A stretch of 64,000 nt of DNA from Mycobacterium scrofulaceum (GTDB lineage: Bacteria; Actinomycetota; Actinomycetes; Mycobacteriales; Mycobacteriaceae): the NCBI RefSeq assembly GCF_001667885.1, contig NZ_LZJW01000087.1, positions 1 to 64,000 of the forward strand. Direction: 5' to 3'. The position numbers and the translations under genes were made by a program. Shown here in pieces: positions 10,356-20,107 of this stretch. Every line of letters starts with the position of its first letter. Position 1 is the stretch's first letter. The notes under the pieces are model-generated. The model was not told where the DNA came from and made no database searches. It worked only from the letters and a program-made list of their open reading frames with translations.

Positions 10356-11198
10356 CTAGCGACCGTGCTTCTTGCCGGTGCGCCGGCGCCGGACGATGAG
10401 TTTGTTGCTGGCCTTGTTCGGGTGGCGGGTGCGGCCCTCGGGCTTGCCCCACGGGCTCACCGGGTGCCGGCCACCGGAGGTCTTACCCTCACCACCACCG
10501 TGCGGGTGGTCCACCGGGTTCATGACCACACCACGGACCGAGGGGCGCTTGCCCTTCCACCGCATCCGGCCGGCCTTGCCCCAGTTGATGTTCGCCTGCT
10601 CGGCGTTGCCCACCTCGCCGACCGTGGCGCGGCAGCGCACGTCGACGCGGCGGATCTCACCGCTGGGCATACGCAGCGACGCGTAGGTGCCCTCCTTGCC
10701 GAGCAACTGGATGCTCGAGCCGGCGGACCGCGCCAGCTTGGCGCCACCGCCCGGCCGCAGCTCCACGGCGTGGATCACGGTACCGGCCGGGATGTTGCGC
10801 AGCGGCAGGTTGTTGCCCGGCTTGATGTCGGCGTTCGCGCCCGACTCGACCACGTCACCCTGCGAAAGGCCTTGCGGCGCGATGATGTAACGCTTCTCGC
10901 CGTCCAGGTAGTGCAGCAGCGCGATGTTGGCGGTGCGGTTGGGGTCGTACTCGATGTGCGCGACCTTCGCGTTGACCCCGTCCTTGTCGTTGCGACGGAA
11001 GTCGATCACGCGGTAGGCGCGCTTGTGGCCGCCGCCCTTGTGACGGGTGGTGATGCGGCCGTGCGCGTTACGGCCACCGTGGCCATGCAGCGGGCGCACC
11101 AACGACTTCTCCGGCTCCGCCCGGGTGACCTCGGCGAAGTCGGACACGCTGGAGCCACGGCGGCCCGGGCTCGTCGGCTTGTACTTACGAATTGCCAT
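10356..11198 (-). CDS. rplB: 50S ribosomal protein L2
   Basis: A 280-residue L2, required for peptidyl-transferase centre assembly. Visible landmarks are [33 protein letters not shown], and the conserved C-terminal [18 protein letters not shown] segment containing the catalytically important histidine. Length is normal. It lies 22 nt after rplW in the S10 operon. Confidence 0.98.
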   Translation of the reverse strand: MAIRKYKPTSPGRRGSSVSDFAEVTRAEPEKSLVRPLHGHGGRNAHGRITTRHKGGGHKRAYRVIDFRRNDKDGVNAKVAHIEYDPNRTANIALLHYLDGEKRYIIAPQGLSQGDVVESGANADIKPGNNLPLRNIPAGTVIHAVELRPGGGAKLARSAGSSIQLLGKEGTYASLRMPSGEIRRVDVRCRATVGEVGNAEQANINWGKAGRMRWKGKRPSVRGVVMNPVDHPHGGGEGKTSGGRHPVSPWGKPEGRTRHPNKASNKLIVRRRRTGKKHGR

Positions 11199-11220
11199 GT
11201 CTAATCAGGTCTTCCTCTAA

Positions 11221-11523
11221 CTAGGCCGGGGCCCCGAACAGGTCGATCGGCTTACTGCCCGGCGCCAGCGTGACGATGGCCCGCTTGGTGCCCTTGCGCT
11301 TGCCGTATCCGGTCCTGGTGCGCTTACGCTTGCCCTGCCGGTTCGCGGTGTTCACCGACGCGACCTTGACGGAGAAGATCTTCTCGATGGCGATCTTGAT
11401 CTGCGTCTTGTTCGAATCGGGGTGCACCACAAAGGTGTACACGTTCTCATCCAGCAGCCCGTAGGACTTCTCGGAGATGACCGGGGCCAGGATGATGTCG
11501 CGGGGGTCGGTGATGGTCGCCAT
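11221..11523 (-). CDS. rplW: 50S ribosomal protein L23
   Basis: A 100-residue L23 at the exit-tunnel rim, a docking site for trigger factor and [26 protein letters not shown]-type N-terminus and the Lys/Arg-rich [24 protein letters not shown] loop identify it. It is immediately adjacent to rplD: TAG then ATG with no gap. Confidence 0.97.
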   Translation of the reverse strand: MATITDPRDIILAPVISEKSYGLLDENVYTFVVHPDSNKTQIKIAIEKIFSVKVASVNTANRQGKRKRTRTGYGKRKGTKRAIVTLAPGSKPIDLFGAPA

Positions 11524-12198
11524 CTACGCCGAAACCTCCTCGGTGCTAGCCGTGTTGCCGCCGATGTAGGCGTTGAGGGCCTCGACGCTGAAGACCACGT
11601 CGTCGGAGCGCAGCACGTCATACGTGTTGAGCTGATCCGGCGTCAGGATGTGGACGCCGGGCAGGTTGCGCACGCTCTTGGCGCCGGCCTCGTCGCTGCG
11701 GCCGATCACGATCAGCACCTTCTTGCGATCGGTCAGCGTGCCCAGGAACGCCTTGGCGCTCTTGGTCGACGGCGTCTGGCCGGTTACCAGCTCGGTGACC
11801 GCGTGGATCCGGCCGTTGCGGGCCCGGTCGGACAACGCGCCGCGCAACGCCGCGACGATCATCTTCTTCGGGGTCCGCTGGGAGTAGTCGCGCGGCTTGG
11901 GGCCGTGCACGACGCCACCGCCGGTGAACTGCGGGGCCCGGGTCGAACCCTGACGGGCGCGGCCGGTTCCCTTCTGCCGGTACGGCTTCCGCCCACCGCC
12001 GCTGACCTCGCCGCGGGTCTTCGTCGAGTGCGTACCCTGGCGCGCCGCCGCCCGCTGCGCGGTCACCACCTGGTGCATCAGCGCGATATTGGCCGGGGCG
12101 TCGAACAATTCGGCCGGCAACTCGACGGAGCCCTCGACCTTGCCGTCGGGCGTCTTGACGTCGATCTTCAGGATCTTCGAGCCACTCGAGTCAGCCAT
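11524..12198 (-). CDS. rplD: 50S ribosomal protein L4
   Basis: A 224-residue L4 that reaches into the exit tunnel. [31 protein letters not shown] is the conserved RNA-binding loop. In E. coli L4 also represses this operon, but no such leader is established here. The ATG shares one base with the rplC stop (TAATG). Length and domain order are ordinary. Confidence 0.97.
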   Translation of the reverse strand: MADSSGSKILKIDVKTPDGKVEGSVELPAELFDAPANIALMHQVVTAQRAAARQGTHSTKTRGEVSGGGRKPYRQKGTGRARQGSTRAPQFTGGGVVHGPKPRDYSQRTPKKMIVAALRGALSDRARNGRIHAVTELVTGQTPSTKSAKAFLGTLTDRKKVLIVIGRSDEAGAKSVRNLPGVHILTPDQLNTYDVLRSDDVVFSVEALNAYIGGNTASTEEVSA

Positions 12199-12851
12199 TA
12201 CTTCTCACCTCGTTTGATCGCGCTGCGGACCACCACGAGCCCACCGGTGCGGCCGGGGACCGCGCCCTTGATCAACAGCACGCCGTTCTCGGCATCGACC
12301 TTGTGCACCACCAGGTTTTGCACCGTGACCCGGTCGTTGCCCATCCGGCCCGCCATCCGGGTGCCCTTGAACACCCGAGCGGGGGTGGCGCAGCCACCGA
12401 TGGAACCCGGCCGGCGGTGGACGGCCTGCGCACCGTGGCTGGCGCCCTGGCCGCGGAAGCCGTGGCGCTTCATGGTGCCGGCGAAGCCCTTCCCCTTGGA
12501 GGTGCCGGTCACGTCGACGTAGGCGCCGTCGGCGAAGATCTCCGCCGTCAGCTCCTGGCCGACCTCGTATTCGCTTGCGGCGGCCTCGTCATCGAGCCGC
12601 AACTCGGCGAGGTGCCGGCGCGGGTTGACGCCCGCGGCGCTGTACTGCCCGGTCACCGGCTTGTTCACCTTGCGCGGGCTGATCTCCCCGTACGCCAGCT
12701 GCACGGCGCTGTAACCGTCGCGCTCGGGTGTGCGGATCCGGGTGACCACATTGGGCCCTGCTTTGACCACCGTCACCGGGACGACCCGGTTGTTCTCGTC
12801 GAACACCTGCGTCATGCCCAGCTTGGTACCCAGAATGCCTTTTCTTGCCAT
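12198..12851 (-). CDS. rplC: 50S ribosomal protein L3
   Basis: A 217-residue L3 that contacts the peptidyl-transferase region. [14 protein letters not shown] at the N-terminus and [25 protein letters not shown] around residues 125-150 are diagnostic. It starts 14 nt after the rpsJ stop. It has normal length and no irregularities. Confidence 0.98.
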   Translation of the reverse strand: MARKGILGTKLGMTQVFDENNRVVPVTVVKAGPNVVTRIRTPERDGYSAVQLAYGEISPRKVNKPVTGQYSAAGVNPRRHLAELRLDDEAAASEYEVGQELTAEIFADGAYVDVTGTSKGKGFAGTMKRHGFRGQGASHGAQAVHRRPGSIGGCATPARVFKGTRMAGRMGNDRVTVQNLVVHKVDAENGVLLIKGAVPGRTGGLVVVRSAIKRGEK

Positions 12852-12865
12852 GAGCTCTGGATCTC

Positions 12866-13171
12866 CTACTGGATGTTGACGTCGACACTGGCCGGAAGGT
12901 CGATGCGCATCAGCGCGTCGACGGTCTTCGGCGTCGGGTCGAGGATGTCGATCAGCCGCTTGTGAGTACGCATCTCGAAGTGCTCCCGCGAGTCCTTGTA
13001 CTTATGCGGAGAGCGGATGACGCAATACACGTTCTTCTCAGTCGGCAGCGGCACCGGACCTACGACACTGGCACCCGTGCGGACGACGGTCTCGACGATT
13101 TTGCGCGCCGATGCGTCGATGGCCTCATGGTCGTAGGCCTTGAGCCTGATGCGGATCTTCTGTCCCGCCAC
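12866..13171 (-). CDS. rpsJ: 30S ribosomal protein S10
   Basis: A 101-residue S10, also the transcription antitermination factor Nus[18 protein letters not shown] and [26 protein letters not shown] are diagnostic. The GTG at 13171 is chosen because AGGAGA lies close upstream and it gives the standard length; the open frame extends 23 codons further without homology. It is the first gene of the operon, preceded by a leader of about 270 nt. Confidence 0.97.
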   Translation of the reverse strand: MAGQKIRIRLKAYDHEAIDASARKIVETVVRTGASVVGPVPLPTEKNVYCVIRSPHKYKDSREHFEMRTHKRLIDILDPTPKTVDALMRIDLPASVDVNIQ

Positions 13172-13445
13172 GCTTCTCCTACCCTCACTCCACTTACAAA
13201 AATCCGTGTCCGGACCTGGTGCTCCCAGCGCGCTGATCAACCTGTGGCCGATCGAGCGTCGCGCCGGATACTGCGCCGCTGTTTACCTGTCGTGGTCCAC
13301 CGGCCCCCGCGGTCGGGTGTGTCACCCTCACGCAGCCTGGACCGCGGCGAAATTGTCGCGCTCCAAGGATGGGACCGGACGCGCCCGTTGTGGGCGCTGG
13401 TCGTATGCCCGACCAGGCGCGAACCTGGCCCAAGGCAACCTGAAC

Positions 13446-13474
13446 AGTATGCCCTAGATCATGGGATTGGCCAA
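13446..13474 (-). promoter_or_regulatory. candidate S10-operon promoter
   Basis: On the minus strand TTGGCC (-35, 13474-13469) is separated by 17 bases from CATACT (-10, 13451-13446), with 4 of 6 matches to consensus in each. Transcription from here would give a leader of about 270 nt before rpsJ. The remaining 13172-13532 interval holds no gene. Confidence 0.45.
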
Positions 13475-13532
13475 ATCCCGGGCGGAGGCCGCCGACCTGG
13501 TTCTTTCGGCGTCTCAGGGCACCCGGGTGGCC

Positions 13533-14186
13533 TCAGGCACCGGCCGGTTCGACGCTCGCCGCGGCCGCCCGGCTGTGTGTGCGCTGAACATAGAGGAAAC
13601 CGTCGACCGAGGCGAGCGCGCACTCGCGGTAATCGAAGTCGGGAAGCGTGGACAGGCGGCCCAGCACGATGGGCCCGATCAGCATCGCGATGGCCCGCGA
13701 CCGGTCCACCTCGCCCAGCTCGGCGGCCTCGGGGCTGTCGAAGATGGCGTCGAACGGCGCGGCGTACTGCTGGGCGATGCGCTCACGCAGCGTCGTGATC
13801 GCCGTGCTCTTCACGGCGGAGTCGCGGGGTTCGGGCATCTCGTCCAGGTCCCGACCCAGCGCCAGCCACGACATGGCGGTCATGAGCACCGGCGCCTGAG
13901 CCACCGACTCGGCCTGGGCCAGGACCACCGCCACCAGGCGATCCCGCAGCGAACCCTCGGCGGGCGGAGTCGGGGACGCCGGGATGAGGGTGTTGAAAGC
14001 CGCTGCGAGCAGATCGTTTCCGCTGGGGAAGTGGCGATACAGCGTGGCCCTCGCCACGTTGGCGGTACGGGTGACCGCGTCGACGGTCACCGCGCTGGGG
14101 CCCCCGGATCGCAGCAGCGTGGTGGCGGCCTCGAGCAAACGAGCCCGCGAGCGCGCTGGACGGGGATCGGTCGTGCCGCCGGTAAT
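13533..14186 (-). CDS. TetR-family repressor of the divergent efflux gene
   Basis: A TetR regulator with an N-terminal helix-turn-helix (SAVTVDAVTRTANVARATLYRHFPSGNDLL) and an effector-binding C-terminal domain. The start is unusual. The reading frame has a TAG upstream, and the only candidates are TTG at 14138, which truncates helix 1, or ATT at 14186, which restores TTDPRPARSRARLLEAA and has GGAGG 9 nt upstream. I chose ATT, giving 217 residues; the TTG version would be 201. It is divergent from the MFS gene with two palindromic half-operators between them, so it probably represses both. Confidence 0.82.
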   Translation of the reverse strand: MTGGTTDPRPARSRARLLEAATTLLRSGGPSAVTVDAVTRTANVARATLYRHFPSGNDLLAAAFNTLIPASPTPPAEGSLRDRLVAVVLAQAESVAQAPVLMTAMSWLALGRDLDEMPEPRDSAVKSTAITTLRERIAQQYAAPFDAIFDSPEAAELGEVDRSRAIAMLIGPIVLGRLSTLPDFDYRECALASVDGFLYVQRTHSRAAAASVEPAGA

Positions 14187-14213
14187 TGTGACCCACCTCC
14201 CTGTTTGGGAACG

Positions 14214-14246
14214 AGACTATCGGTCTACCTACAAGACCAGTAGTCT
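14214..14246. promoter_or_regulatory. twin TetR operator between repressor and efflux gene
   Basis: Two 13-bp palindromes, AGACTATCGGTCT (14214-14226) and AGACCAGTAGTCT (14234-14246), are separated by 7 bases and are mirror images of each other. Flanking TTGGGAA and TTCCCAA arms extend the symmetry to about 14204-14259. This is a strong operator candidate for the adjacent TetR protein. Confidence 0.72.
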
Positions 14247-14281
14247 CGAAACTTCCCAACGCCACCGTGAGGAGGCGCATC

Positions 14282-15877
14282 ATGGTCGAAACCCTGGCCC
14301 GGCCCGACCAGCGTACTGATCGAGTCAGCATCGGCGGTAGCCCCCGAGCGCGGAACTGGACGCTGACCGTCGCGTGCATGGGCGTCGCGCTCGTCGTCGC
14401 GTCGATGACGGCGTTGAATACCGCGCTGGGGGACCTGGCGGTGGCCACCTCCGCCACCCAGTCTCAGCTCAACTGGGTCGTCGACGGCTACACCGTGGCC
14501 CTGGCGTGCCTGCTGTTGCCCGCGGGCGCGATCGGTGACCGCTACGGCAGGCGGGGCGCGCTGTTGATCGGGCTGGTGGTGTTCTCGGTCGGCTCGATGG
14601 CACCCGCGATGCTGCACAGCCCGGCGGAGATCATCGCCGGGCGGGCGCTGGCCGGGATCGGTGCCGCCTTCGTGATGCCGGCGACGCTGTCACTGCTGAC
14701 CGTCGCCTACCCGAAGGACGACCGCACCAAGGCGGTCGGGATCTGGGCCGGCACCGCCGGATCCGGCGGCGTGCTCGGCATGATCGGTTCGGGCCTGCTG
14801 CTGCGGTTCTGGGATTGGCACGCGATCTTCTGGTCCCTGGGTGCCGCCGGGCTGGTGATCTTCGCGCTGGCGTGCACCGTCTCCTCGTCGCGGGACAGCG
14901 GCGCGCCGCGGATCGATTCGCTGGGCGCGGTCCTCATCGGCGCCGCCGTGGCGATCGCCGTGGCCGCGATCCTGGAGGCGCCGACCCGCGGCTGGAGCGA
15001 CCCGCTGGTCTGGGGCGGCCTCGCGGCGGGCGCGGCGCTCGCCGCGGCGTTCGGCGTCGCCGAGCTACGGCTCGCCGGGCACGGACGCCAACCGCTGCTG
15101 GACGTCCGGCTGTTCGCCGACCCCAATTTCGCCACCGGCGTCGCCGCGATCGTCATCCTGTTCGGCGCGACGTTCGGGTTCTTCTACATCGGCATGCAAT
15201 ACGTGCAGCAGATCATGGGCTACTCGGCCTTGGCGACGGCGATCTCCTTCGGCCCGTTCATGGTGCCGCTGGGCATTTTCTCGGCGCTGTCGTTCTGGTA
15301 CGTGCCCAAACTCGGCCTGCGGCTTGTGCTGTTCATCGGCACGCTGCTGATGGCGGTCGGCTTCGCCTGCATGTACCGGCTGGATCTGCACTCCTCCTAT
15401 CTGGAATTCGCCTGGCCGACACTGATATTGGCCACCGGCATCGGAATCTGCACGGCACCGACGACGTCGGCGATCATGGGCGCGGTGTCCGACGAGAAGC
15501 AGGGCGTCGCCTCCGCGGTGAACGACACCTCCCGGGAGATGGGCGGCGCGCTGGGCATCGCGGTGGCCGGTTCCATTCTGGCCGGCCGCTATTCGCACGA
15601 GCTCGCGCCGAAGTTGGCGGATTTCCCCGAGTCGGTCCGCGGCCCCGCCACCGATTCGCTGGCCAAGGCCGTCGAGGTCGCCGGCCGGCTGGGGCCCCAG
15701 GGTCACCAGCTCGCCGAGGCCAGCAAGACCGCGTTCCTGGCCGCCTTGCACGCGTCGACGATCACGATGGCCGTGATCGTCGCCGTCGCCGCGATGCTGG
15801 TCGGGATTTGGGCCCCCGGCCGCGACGGCCGGCAGCTGCGGCCGGTCCGCGGCCTGCTCGCCCGACGTCGCCGCTGA
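14282..15877 (+). CDS. MFS drug efflux transporter, 14-helix (DHA2) type
   Basis: A 531-residue proton-coupled multidrug exporter of the EmrB/QacA type. Motif A appears as GAIGDRYGRRGALLIG near residue 80 and motif C-like glycine-rich GTAGSGGVLGMIGSGLL near residue 165. About 14 hydrophobic segments are spread over the length, and a loop before the last helix is hydrophilic. ATG at 14282 is chosen over the GTG at 14267 because GAGGAGG lies 6 nt upstream of it. The divergent TetR gene and the twin operator imply drug- or metabolite-inducible expression. Substrate unknown. Confidence 0.9.
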   Translation: MVETLARPDQRTDRVSIGGSPRARNWTLTVACMGVALVVASMTALNTALGDLAVATSATQSQLNWVVDGYTVALACLLLPAGAIGDRYGRRGALLIGLVVFSVGSMAPAMLHSPAEIIAGRALAGIGAAFVMPATLSLLTVAYPKDDRTKAVGIWAGTAGSGGVLGMIGSGLLLRFWDWHAIFWSLGAAGLVIFALACTVSSSRDSGAPRIDSLGAVLIGAAVAIAVAAILEAPTRGWSDPLVWGGLAAGAALAAAFGVAELRLAGHGRQPLLDVRLFADPNFATGVAAIVILFGATFGFFYIGMQYVQQIMGYSALATAISFGPFMVPLGIFSALSFWYVPKLGLRLVLFIGTLLMAVGFACMYRLDLHSSYLEFAWPTLILATGIGICTAPTTSAIMGAVSDEKQGVASAVNDTSREMGGALGIAVAGSILAGRYSHELAPKLADFPESVRGPATDSLAKAVEVAGRLGPQGHQLAEASKTAFLAALHASTITMAVIVAVAAMLVGIWAPGRDGRQLRPVRGLLARRRR

Positions 15878-16021
15878 CCCGCTCGGAGCGAATCCAATGC
15901 CGTTGTCCGACATCGGGTTCAACCGACTCACCGCCGCCGGGAGTGCTTGAAACCGGCCGCCGATTCTGGTATCACCGGATGTACATCGACAGATACAGGT
16001 CATCTCTGAAGTAAGCGCGAG

Positions 16022-16315
16022 GTGGATGTGGTGTTGATTGGTGATACGACCGTGGTCGAGCCGGGTTGCCCGGCGCTGAGCGAGGCGGCGGCGATCGTGG
16101 AGGCCGAATGGATACGCCTGCGGCGAGCGAGCGAGCCGGCCCGGCACCCCACCTGCGAATTGCCCTCGGCGCGGCGGTGCCGTCGCCGAGCGGTAACCAC
16201 CGTGTCCACCGATCCGACGGGCACCGCGCTCTCGACGCGCGCCCGCGGACGCCGAACTCGCTGGCCGGTCTCCCTGGTGTGGGCGCGGGAGCGTTCCCCT
16301 CCGCGGCGGGCGTGA
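16022..16315 (+). CDS. hypothetical 97-residue ORF (doubtful)
   Basis: This GTG-start frame begins VDVVLIGDTTVVEPG and ends in an Arg/Ser/Pro-rich tail VWARERSPPRRA. The first 40 residues look protein-like: a hydrophobic strand then an acidic helix. The second half is Arg-rich and could be non-coding GC-rich sequence. GAGG lies close upstream but no good SD. I do not recognise it. Its end is followed 32 bases later by a strong SD and a short frame, so a small two-gene unit is possible. Confidence 0.25.
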   Translation: MDVVLIGDTTVVEPGCPALSEAAAIVEAEWIRLRRASEPARHPTCELPSARRCRRRAVTTVSTDPTGTALSTRARGRRTRWPVSLVWARERSPPRRA

Positions 16316-16369
16316 TGCCAAGCCGCTGAACTCTTTTCAGGCGAGGAGAAAGGAGGTCGAACAAGCGAG

Positions 16370-16471
16370 GTGGCGGTCGTGCAGTCCACGAATATTGCGA
16401 CGCATCGTTCGCGCGACGCATACCCGCGCGCGCACAGCCACTTGTCGTGGCCATCTACGTGGACCGCATGA
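16370..16471 (+). CDS. candidate small protein, 33 residues
   Basis: A GTG-start frame reading VAVVQSTNIATHRSRDAYPRA and ending LSWPSTWTA. The SD-like AAAGGAGG (16349-16356) is about 13 nt upstream, longer than optimal; an internal GTG at 16379 would shorten the product to 30 residues. The frame is rich in His, Arg and Ser, with Trp near the end. No family recognised. It ends just before the mftG terminator hairpin on the other strand. Confidence 0.3.
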   Translation: MAVVQSTNIATHRSRDAYPRAHSHLSWPSTWTA

Positions 16472-16485
16472 ACATCAACCGCTCA

Positions 16486-16524
16486 GGGGGCGGGCCCCAT
16501 GCCCTCACCGCCGGGCCCGCCCCC
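16486..16524 (-). terminator. terminator hairpin of the mycofactocin operon
   Basis: A perfect 12-bp stem GGGGGCGGGCCC / GGGCCCGCCCCC with a 15-nt loop begins 3 bases after the mftG stop on the minus strand. It lacks a T-tract, as many mycobacterial terminators do. Confidence 0.7.
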
Positions 16525-16527
16525 ACC

Positions 16528-17958
16528 TCAATCAACGAATTCCGCGGCCCGGTGCCCGATCATCACGATGGTGGCGTGCGGCCCGCGGCTGGTGATGGTG
16601 GGCAGGATCGAGCCGTCGATCACCCACAGGTTGTCGATGCCGTGCACGCGGCAGCGCGGGTCGACGACGGCCCTCGGGTCGGTGTCGGGGCCCATCGGCG
16701 TTGTGCCGCAAAGGTGTTGCGACGTGGACCACACCGGGGCGCCGATATCGGTTGCCCCACCGATCAATTCGCGGGCCATCTCCGCCCCGAGGCGCAGTGC
16801 CGAGACATCGTCGGGCTCGCTGTCATACCGATGCTCGATGCGGGGCGCCGCGTCGGGATCCGCCGACGCCAGCGTGATGCGTCCGCGCGCCCGCGGCTGC
16901 ATCAGCGCCACGCCGATGTGCGGCCAGTCGGCGTGGCCGGCGGTGCCGTCGCCGGTCATGGCGACGAATCCGCCCGTGTAGGGCCTGATCTCGAGGCCAT
17001 CGGCGGTGCTGAGGACGACCTCGAGCACCGGCCGGCCGGGGGCCACCGCCCAATCGGTGGACAACACCCATTCGGGGTGATCGCTGAACGATGCGCCAAC
17101 CGGCAGGGGGGCCACCACGGGCACGCCGACGGCCTGCAACGCGTCCCTCGGCCCGATGCCCGAGAGCATGAGCAGCTGCGCCGTTTGGATGGCGCCGGCG
17201 CACAACACGATCCGGTCGGCGGTGACGGTCACCGGGCCGTGCGGGCCGATCGCGTCGACACCGACGGCCGCCGTCCCGGCGAATCGCAGCCGCTGCGCGC
17301 GCGTCCGCGCGTGCAGCGTCAGGTTCGGCCGGCTCAGGGCCGGAAGCAGAAAGCTGGCGCCCGATCCGGTACGCACACCGTCGACGATGTTGAGCGGCAC
17401 GGCGCCCATTCCCGAAACCGGTTCGGGCCCAATGTCGTTCAAATCCTCGATCCAGGCGAACCCGGCGCGTCGCGCGGCGGCGATGAAACGCTCTGTGGTC
17501 CCGGTCATTTCATGGGTGCGCCGAACCCGAATGGGGCCGCTGTCGCCGTGGGCGGGGCCGCCGAAATCCAAGTCGGTCTCGATGGCGCGGAAACTGGCGA
17601 GGACATCGGCGAAGGCCCAGCCGGGCAGCCCCAGTCGATCGAAGTCGCGGGGCAGCCCGCGGCAGAAGTAGCCGCCGTTGACCGCGCCCGAGCCGCCGAC
17701 CGTGGCCCCGCGCACGATCGGGTGGCGGCGCACGGGCCGGTCGGTGAGGTCGGTCTGGTAGCGGCGCACCAGTGGGCTGCCCACCCCGATCGGCAGTTGC
17801 AATCCGTTGGCCGTCTGGGCGAGCAATCCGGGGTCATCGAGGGCCGGCCCGGCCTCCAGCACGGTCACCGAGCGGCGGGGCTCGACGGAAAGACGTTCGG
17901 CAACAACCGATCCAGCGCTGCCGGCACCGACGATCAGCACGTCGCTGTGCGGGATCAA
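16528..17958 (-). CDS. mftG: mycofactocin dehydrogenase MftG (GMC oxidoreductase)
   Basis: A 476-residue FAD-dependent GMC-family flavoprotein. The N-terminal FAD-binding motif is VLIVGAGSAGSVVAERLS and the C-terminal GMC block runs from HLCGTTPMGP through VIDGSILPTITSRGPHATI. In mycobacteria MftG re-oxidises reduced mycofactocin and links it to respiration, an established role. TTG at 17958 is chosen: it lies 8 nt after the mftF stop and keeps the short lead before VLIVGAG. GTG at 17940 is the alternative but would leave almost no residues before the FAD motif. It is the last gene of the mft run. Confidence 0.92.
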   Translation of the reverse strand: MIPHSDVLIVGAGSAGSVVAERLSVEPRRSVTVLEAGPALDDPGLLAQTANGLQLPIGVGSPLVRRYQTDLTDRPVRRHPIVRGATVGGSGAVNGGYFCRGLPRDFDRLGLPGWAFADVLASFRAIETDLDFGGPAHGDSGPIRVRRTHEMTGTTERFIAAARRAGFAWIEDLNDIGPEPVSGMGAVPLNIVDGVRTGSGASFLLPALSRPNLTLHARTRAQRLRFAGTAAVGVDAIGPHGPVTVTADRIVLCAGAIQTAQLLMLSGIGPRDALQAVGVPVVAPLPVGASFSDHPEWVLSTDWAVAPGRPVLEVVLSTADGLEIRPYTGGFVAMTGDGTAGHADWPHIGVALMQPRARGRITLASADPDAAPRIEHRYDSEPDDVSALRLGAEMARELIGGATDIGAPVWSTSQHLCGTTPMGPDTDPRAVVDPRCRVHGIDNLWVIDGSILPTITSRGPHATIVMIGHRAAEFVD

Positions 17959-17966
17959 GGTGGCGG

Positions 17967-19379
17967 CTAGCTCCGAATCTGCGGTTTCAGCGCGCGCAGG
18001 TTGCGCTCCCGCAGCACACCCCACCACAGTCCGAGCCCGTATGCCAGGTCGTCGACACGCTTGAGCAACAGGTAGGTCAGCAGGCCGATCGGTTCGGCGT
18101 CGTCGCCGACGGCGTCGCGGCGGCGCAGCCAGTCCACCACGCCGTCCATGACGGCCGCGACCAGCACGACATTTCTGAAATGTCGCGACACCATGGCGGC
18201 CAGCAGCGCGAGCGGCCAGTAGTGGCGGCACAGGGCGGACGCCAGCTGCAGCGCCGCGGACCACAGCCCCCGGCCCGCGATCAGCACCACGTCGGTGATC
18301 GACGTCTCGGCGCCCCGCATCGCCCTGGCGATCCGGCGACCGGTCAGGACGGCGACGACGACGGACGCCAGCTGCGACAGGCTGGTCCCGAACGCCATCA
18401 GGATCCACGTCATCAACGCCCAGCCGGAGATCACCACCGGCGCCGTCTTGTCCGGGTGACGGACGGACAGCGGGGCCGCCGAGCCGCCGTAGAAGGCCTT
18501 GCGCGCAAGCCAATCCCGCAGTTCGGTGCGGTGGTCGTGGGCGACCAGCGCGATGGGCTCGTAACGCAGCCGGGCGCCCGCCTCGATGAGCCGCCAGCAC
18601 AGGTCGACGTCCTCGCCGGATTGCAGGGTCTCGTCGAACCCGCCGACCCCACGCAGGGCCGCGCAGCGACAGATGATCGCCGCGCTGGGCACGTAGGACA
18701 CCGTGCTGTGGGGCAGCACCGGCGCTTCCCGCTCGCCGAGATCGAGCGAGGAGTGCACCGCCTCGTACCGCGCCACCACGTTCTCGCTGTGCGACAAACC
18801 GACGATGCGCGGCGCGACCAGGGCGACGGTGGGGTCGCAGAAATGTCCGAGCAGCGCCTCCAGCCACCCACGGCGCGGCGCGACGTCGGAATCCAGGAAG
18901 GCGACGTAGTCGGTGGTGCAGGCGGCCAGCCCGGTGTTGCGGGCGGCAGCCGGGCCCCTGCTGCGCGCGTGCCGCAGCACCTCGACGTCGCAGTGCGCGC
19001 CGACGAAGTCGGCCGGCTCGATCGGCGGGAAGGAACCGTCGTCCACCACGATGACCCGCAGGCCGCGCAGCGAGCTCACCAGGCGGCGCACGCCGGAAAG
19101 GTTGTCCCGCACCGGGATTACGACCGTCACGTCGTGGTGCGAAGGGCCGCCAGCGGGCCGCGGATGCGCCACCGTGGCGTCCAGCAGGGTGCGGGCCAGC
19201 TGGGCGCTCACGTCGTCGCGCACCTTCAGCCGGCCGTCGCACAGCATGTCCTGTGCGGCGGGCGCCAGCTTCAGCAGCCGGGTCGGCGAACCACCGAGCA
19301 GCGCCGAGCCGTCGCCGAGCACCCGGACGCGGCGGTCGACCTGGACGGCGAAGCCGTCGGGCAGCCGGGGTGCGCTCAT
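17967..19379 (-). CDS. mftF: mycofactocin glycosyltransferase MftF
   Basis: A 470-residue GT2-family enzyme that adds beta-1,4-glucose units to premycofactocin. The GT-A fold starts at [10 protein letters not shown] near residue 85 with VIVVDDGS, and the DxD metal site is FLDSDVAP. The acceptor region includes [19 protein letters not shown], followed by C-terminal hydrophobic segments suggesting membrane association. Its ATG overlaps the mftE stop by 4 nt, indicating coupling. Length matches the M. tuberculosis protein as I recall it. Confidence 0.95.
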   Translation of the reverse strand: MSAPRLPDGFAVQVDRRVRVLGDGSALLGGSPTRLLKLAPAAQDMLCDGRLKVRDDVSAQLARTLLDATVAHPRPAGGPSHHDVTVVIPVRDNLSGVRRLVSSLRGLRVIVVDDGSFPPIEPADFVGAHCDVEVLRHARSRGPAAARNTGLAACTTDYVAFLDSDVAPRRGWLEALLGHFCDPTVALVAPRIVGLSHSENVVARYEAVHSSLDLGEREAPVLPHSTVSYVPSAAIICRCAALRGVGGFDETLQSGEDVDLCWRLIEAGARLRYEPIALVAHDHRTELRDWLARKAFYGGSAAPLSVRHPDKTAPVVISGWALMTWILMAFGTSLSQLASVVVAVLTGRRIARAMRGAETSITDVVLIAGRGLWSAALQLASALCRHYWPLALLAAMVSRHFRNVVLVAAVMDGVVDWLRRRDAVGDDAEPIGLLTYLLLKRVDDLAYGLGLWWGVLRERNLRALKPQIRS

Positions 19380-20107
19380 GTCAGCATTCCGTCGCGCCCG
19401 GGCGACCAGCGGGCCACTCGACGGACACAGCCGTCCACCATCTCGTCGAGGATGCGCTTGCCCTCGGCGGCGGTCGCGGTGGTCGGGTCCCCCAGCACGC
19501 CGACCGGGCTGACCGCGGCGACTCCCCCGCGGCGCATCGACGGCAGCAATTCGGGCAGTGGCGCCCGGTTGCCGGCCAGCCACCGGTCGGTCAGCACGTC
19601 CTCGGGCGAGATGTACAGCACCAGCGAGGTTTCGGTGTGCCCGGCGTGGGCGTCGGCTCCGCCGGCCAGGCATGGGCACCAGCCGGCGTCGCGGCCCTCG
19701 GCCCGCAGCCGGGTCACGGCGGCGATCAGCGCGGCGGTGTTGCCGCCGTGACCGTTGACGAAGGCCAGGCGCCCGGCCCAGCCCGCGGCCGACCGGCCGT
19801 ACTCCACCAGCAGCGCGGTCAGGGCTTCGGTACCGATGGAGATCGTTCCGGCGAAGCTCTGGTGCTCGCCGCTGGCGCCGTAGGCGACGGCCGGTGCCAC
19901 CCACCAGTCGCCCGGCAAGCCGGCGCGGGCGCCGCGCGCGACCGCGGTGGCGATGCGGGTGTCGGTGTCCAACGGCAGGTGCGGACCGTGCTGTTCGGTG
20001 GACCCGAGCGGGATCAATATCGACGGCGAAGTGCCCGATAGCTGGCTCGAGGTAGCCACCGCTAATTCGCCGAGTACGGGCACTCGGTGATGGTAGGACG
20101 AATTCAC
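19376..20107 (-). CDS. mftE: mycofactocin precursor peptide peptidase MftE
   Basis: A 243-residue creatininase-family metallopeptidase that cuts the matured MftA C-terminus to release the Val-Tyr-derived AHDP core. Metal ligands lie in [19 protein letters not shown] near residues 30-48, with GASGEHQSF and FVNGHGGN further on. GTG at 20107 gives the expected [10 protein letters not shown] start; an in-frame ATG 18 codons upstream is possible. Unlike its neighbours it is preceded by a 163-bp AT-richer gap after mftD, so an internal promoter is possible. Confidence 0.94.
   Translation of the reverse strand: MNSSYHHRVPVLGELAVATSSQLSGTSPSILIPLGSTEQHGPHLPLDTDTRIATAVARGARAGLPGDWWVAPAVAYGASGEHQSFAGTISIGTEALTALLVEYGRSAAGWAGRLAFVNGHGGNTAALIAAVTRLRAEGRDAGWCPCLAGGADAHAGHTETSLVLYISPEDVLTDRWLAGNRAPLPELLPSMRRGGVAAVSPVGVLGDPTTATAAEGKRILDEMVDGCVRRVARWSPGRDGMLT

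Larger units (their letters stand above)
15878..16527. other. 650-bp region with no certain gene
   Basis: Between the MFS stop and the mftG stop. It holds a low-confidence open frame (16022-16315), a near-consensus SD AGAAAGGAGG at 16347-16356 followed by a small open frame, and the mftG terminator hairpin. M. tuberculosis also has poorly understood small genes in this position (Rv0698/Rv0699). No RNA gene recognised. Confidence 0.5.

Noticed and set aside
15972-16454. 160-residue minus-strand frame
   Set aside because: Arg/Pro-rich composition, no SD, no homologue; it would cross the region opposite the candidate small genes.
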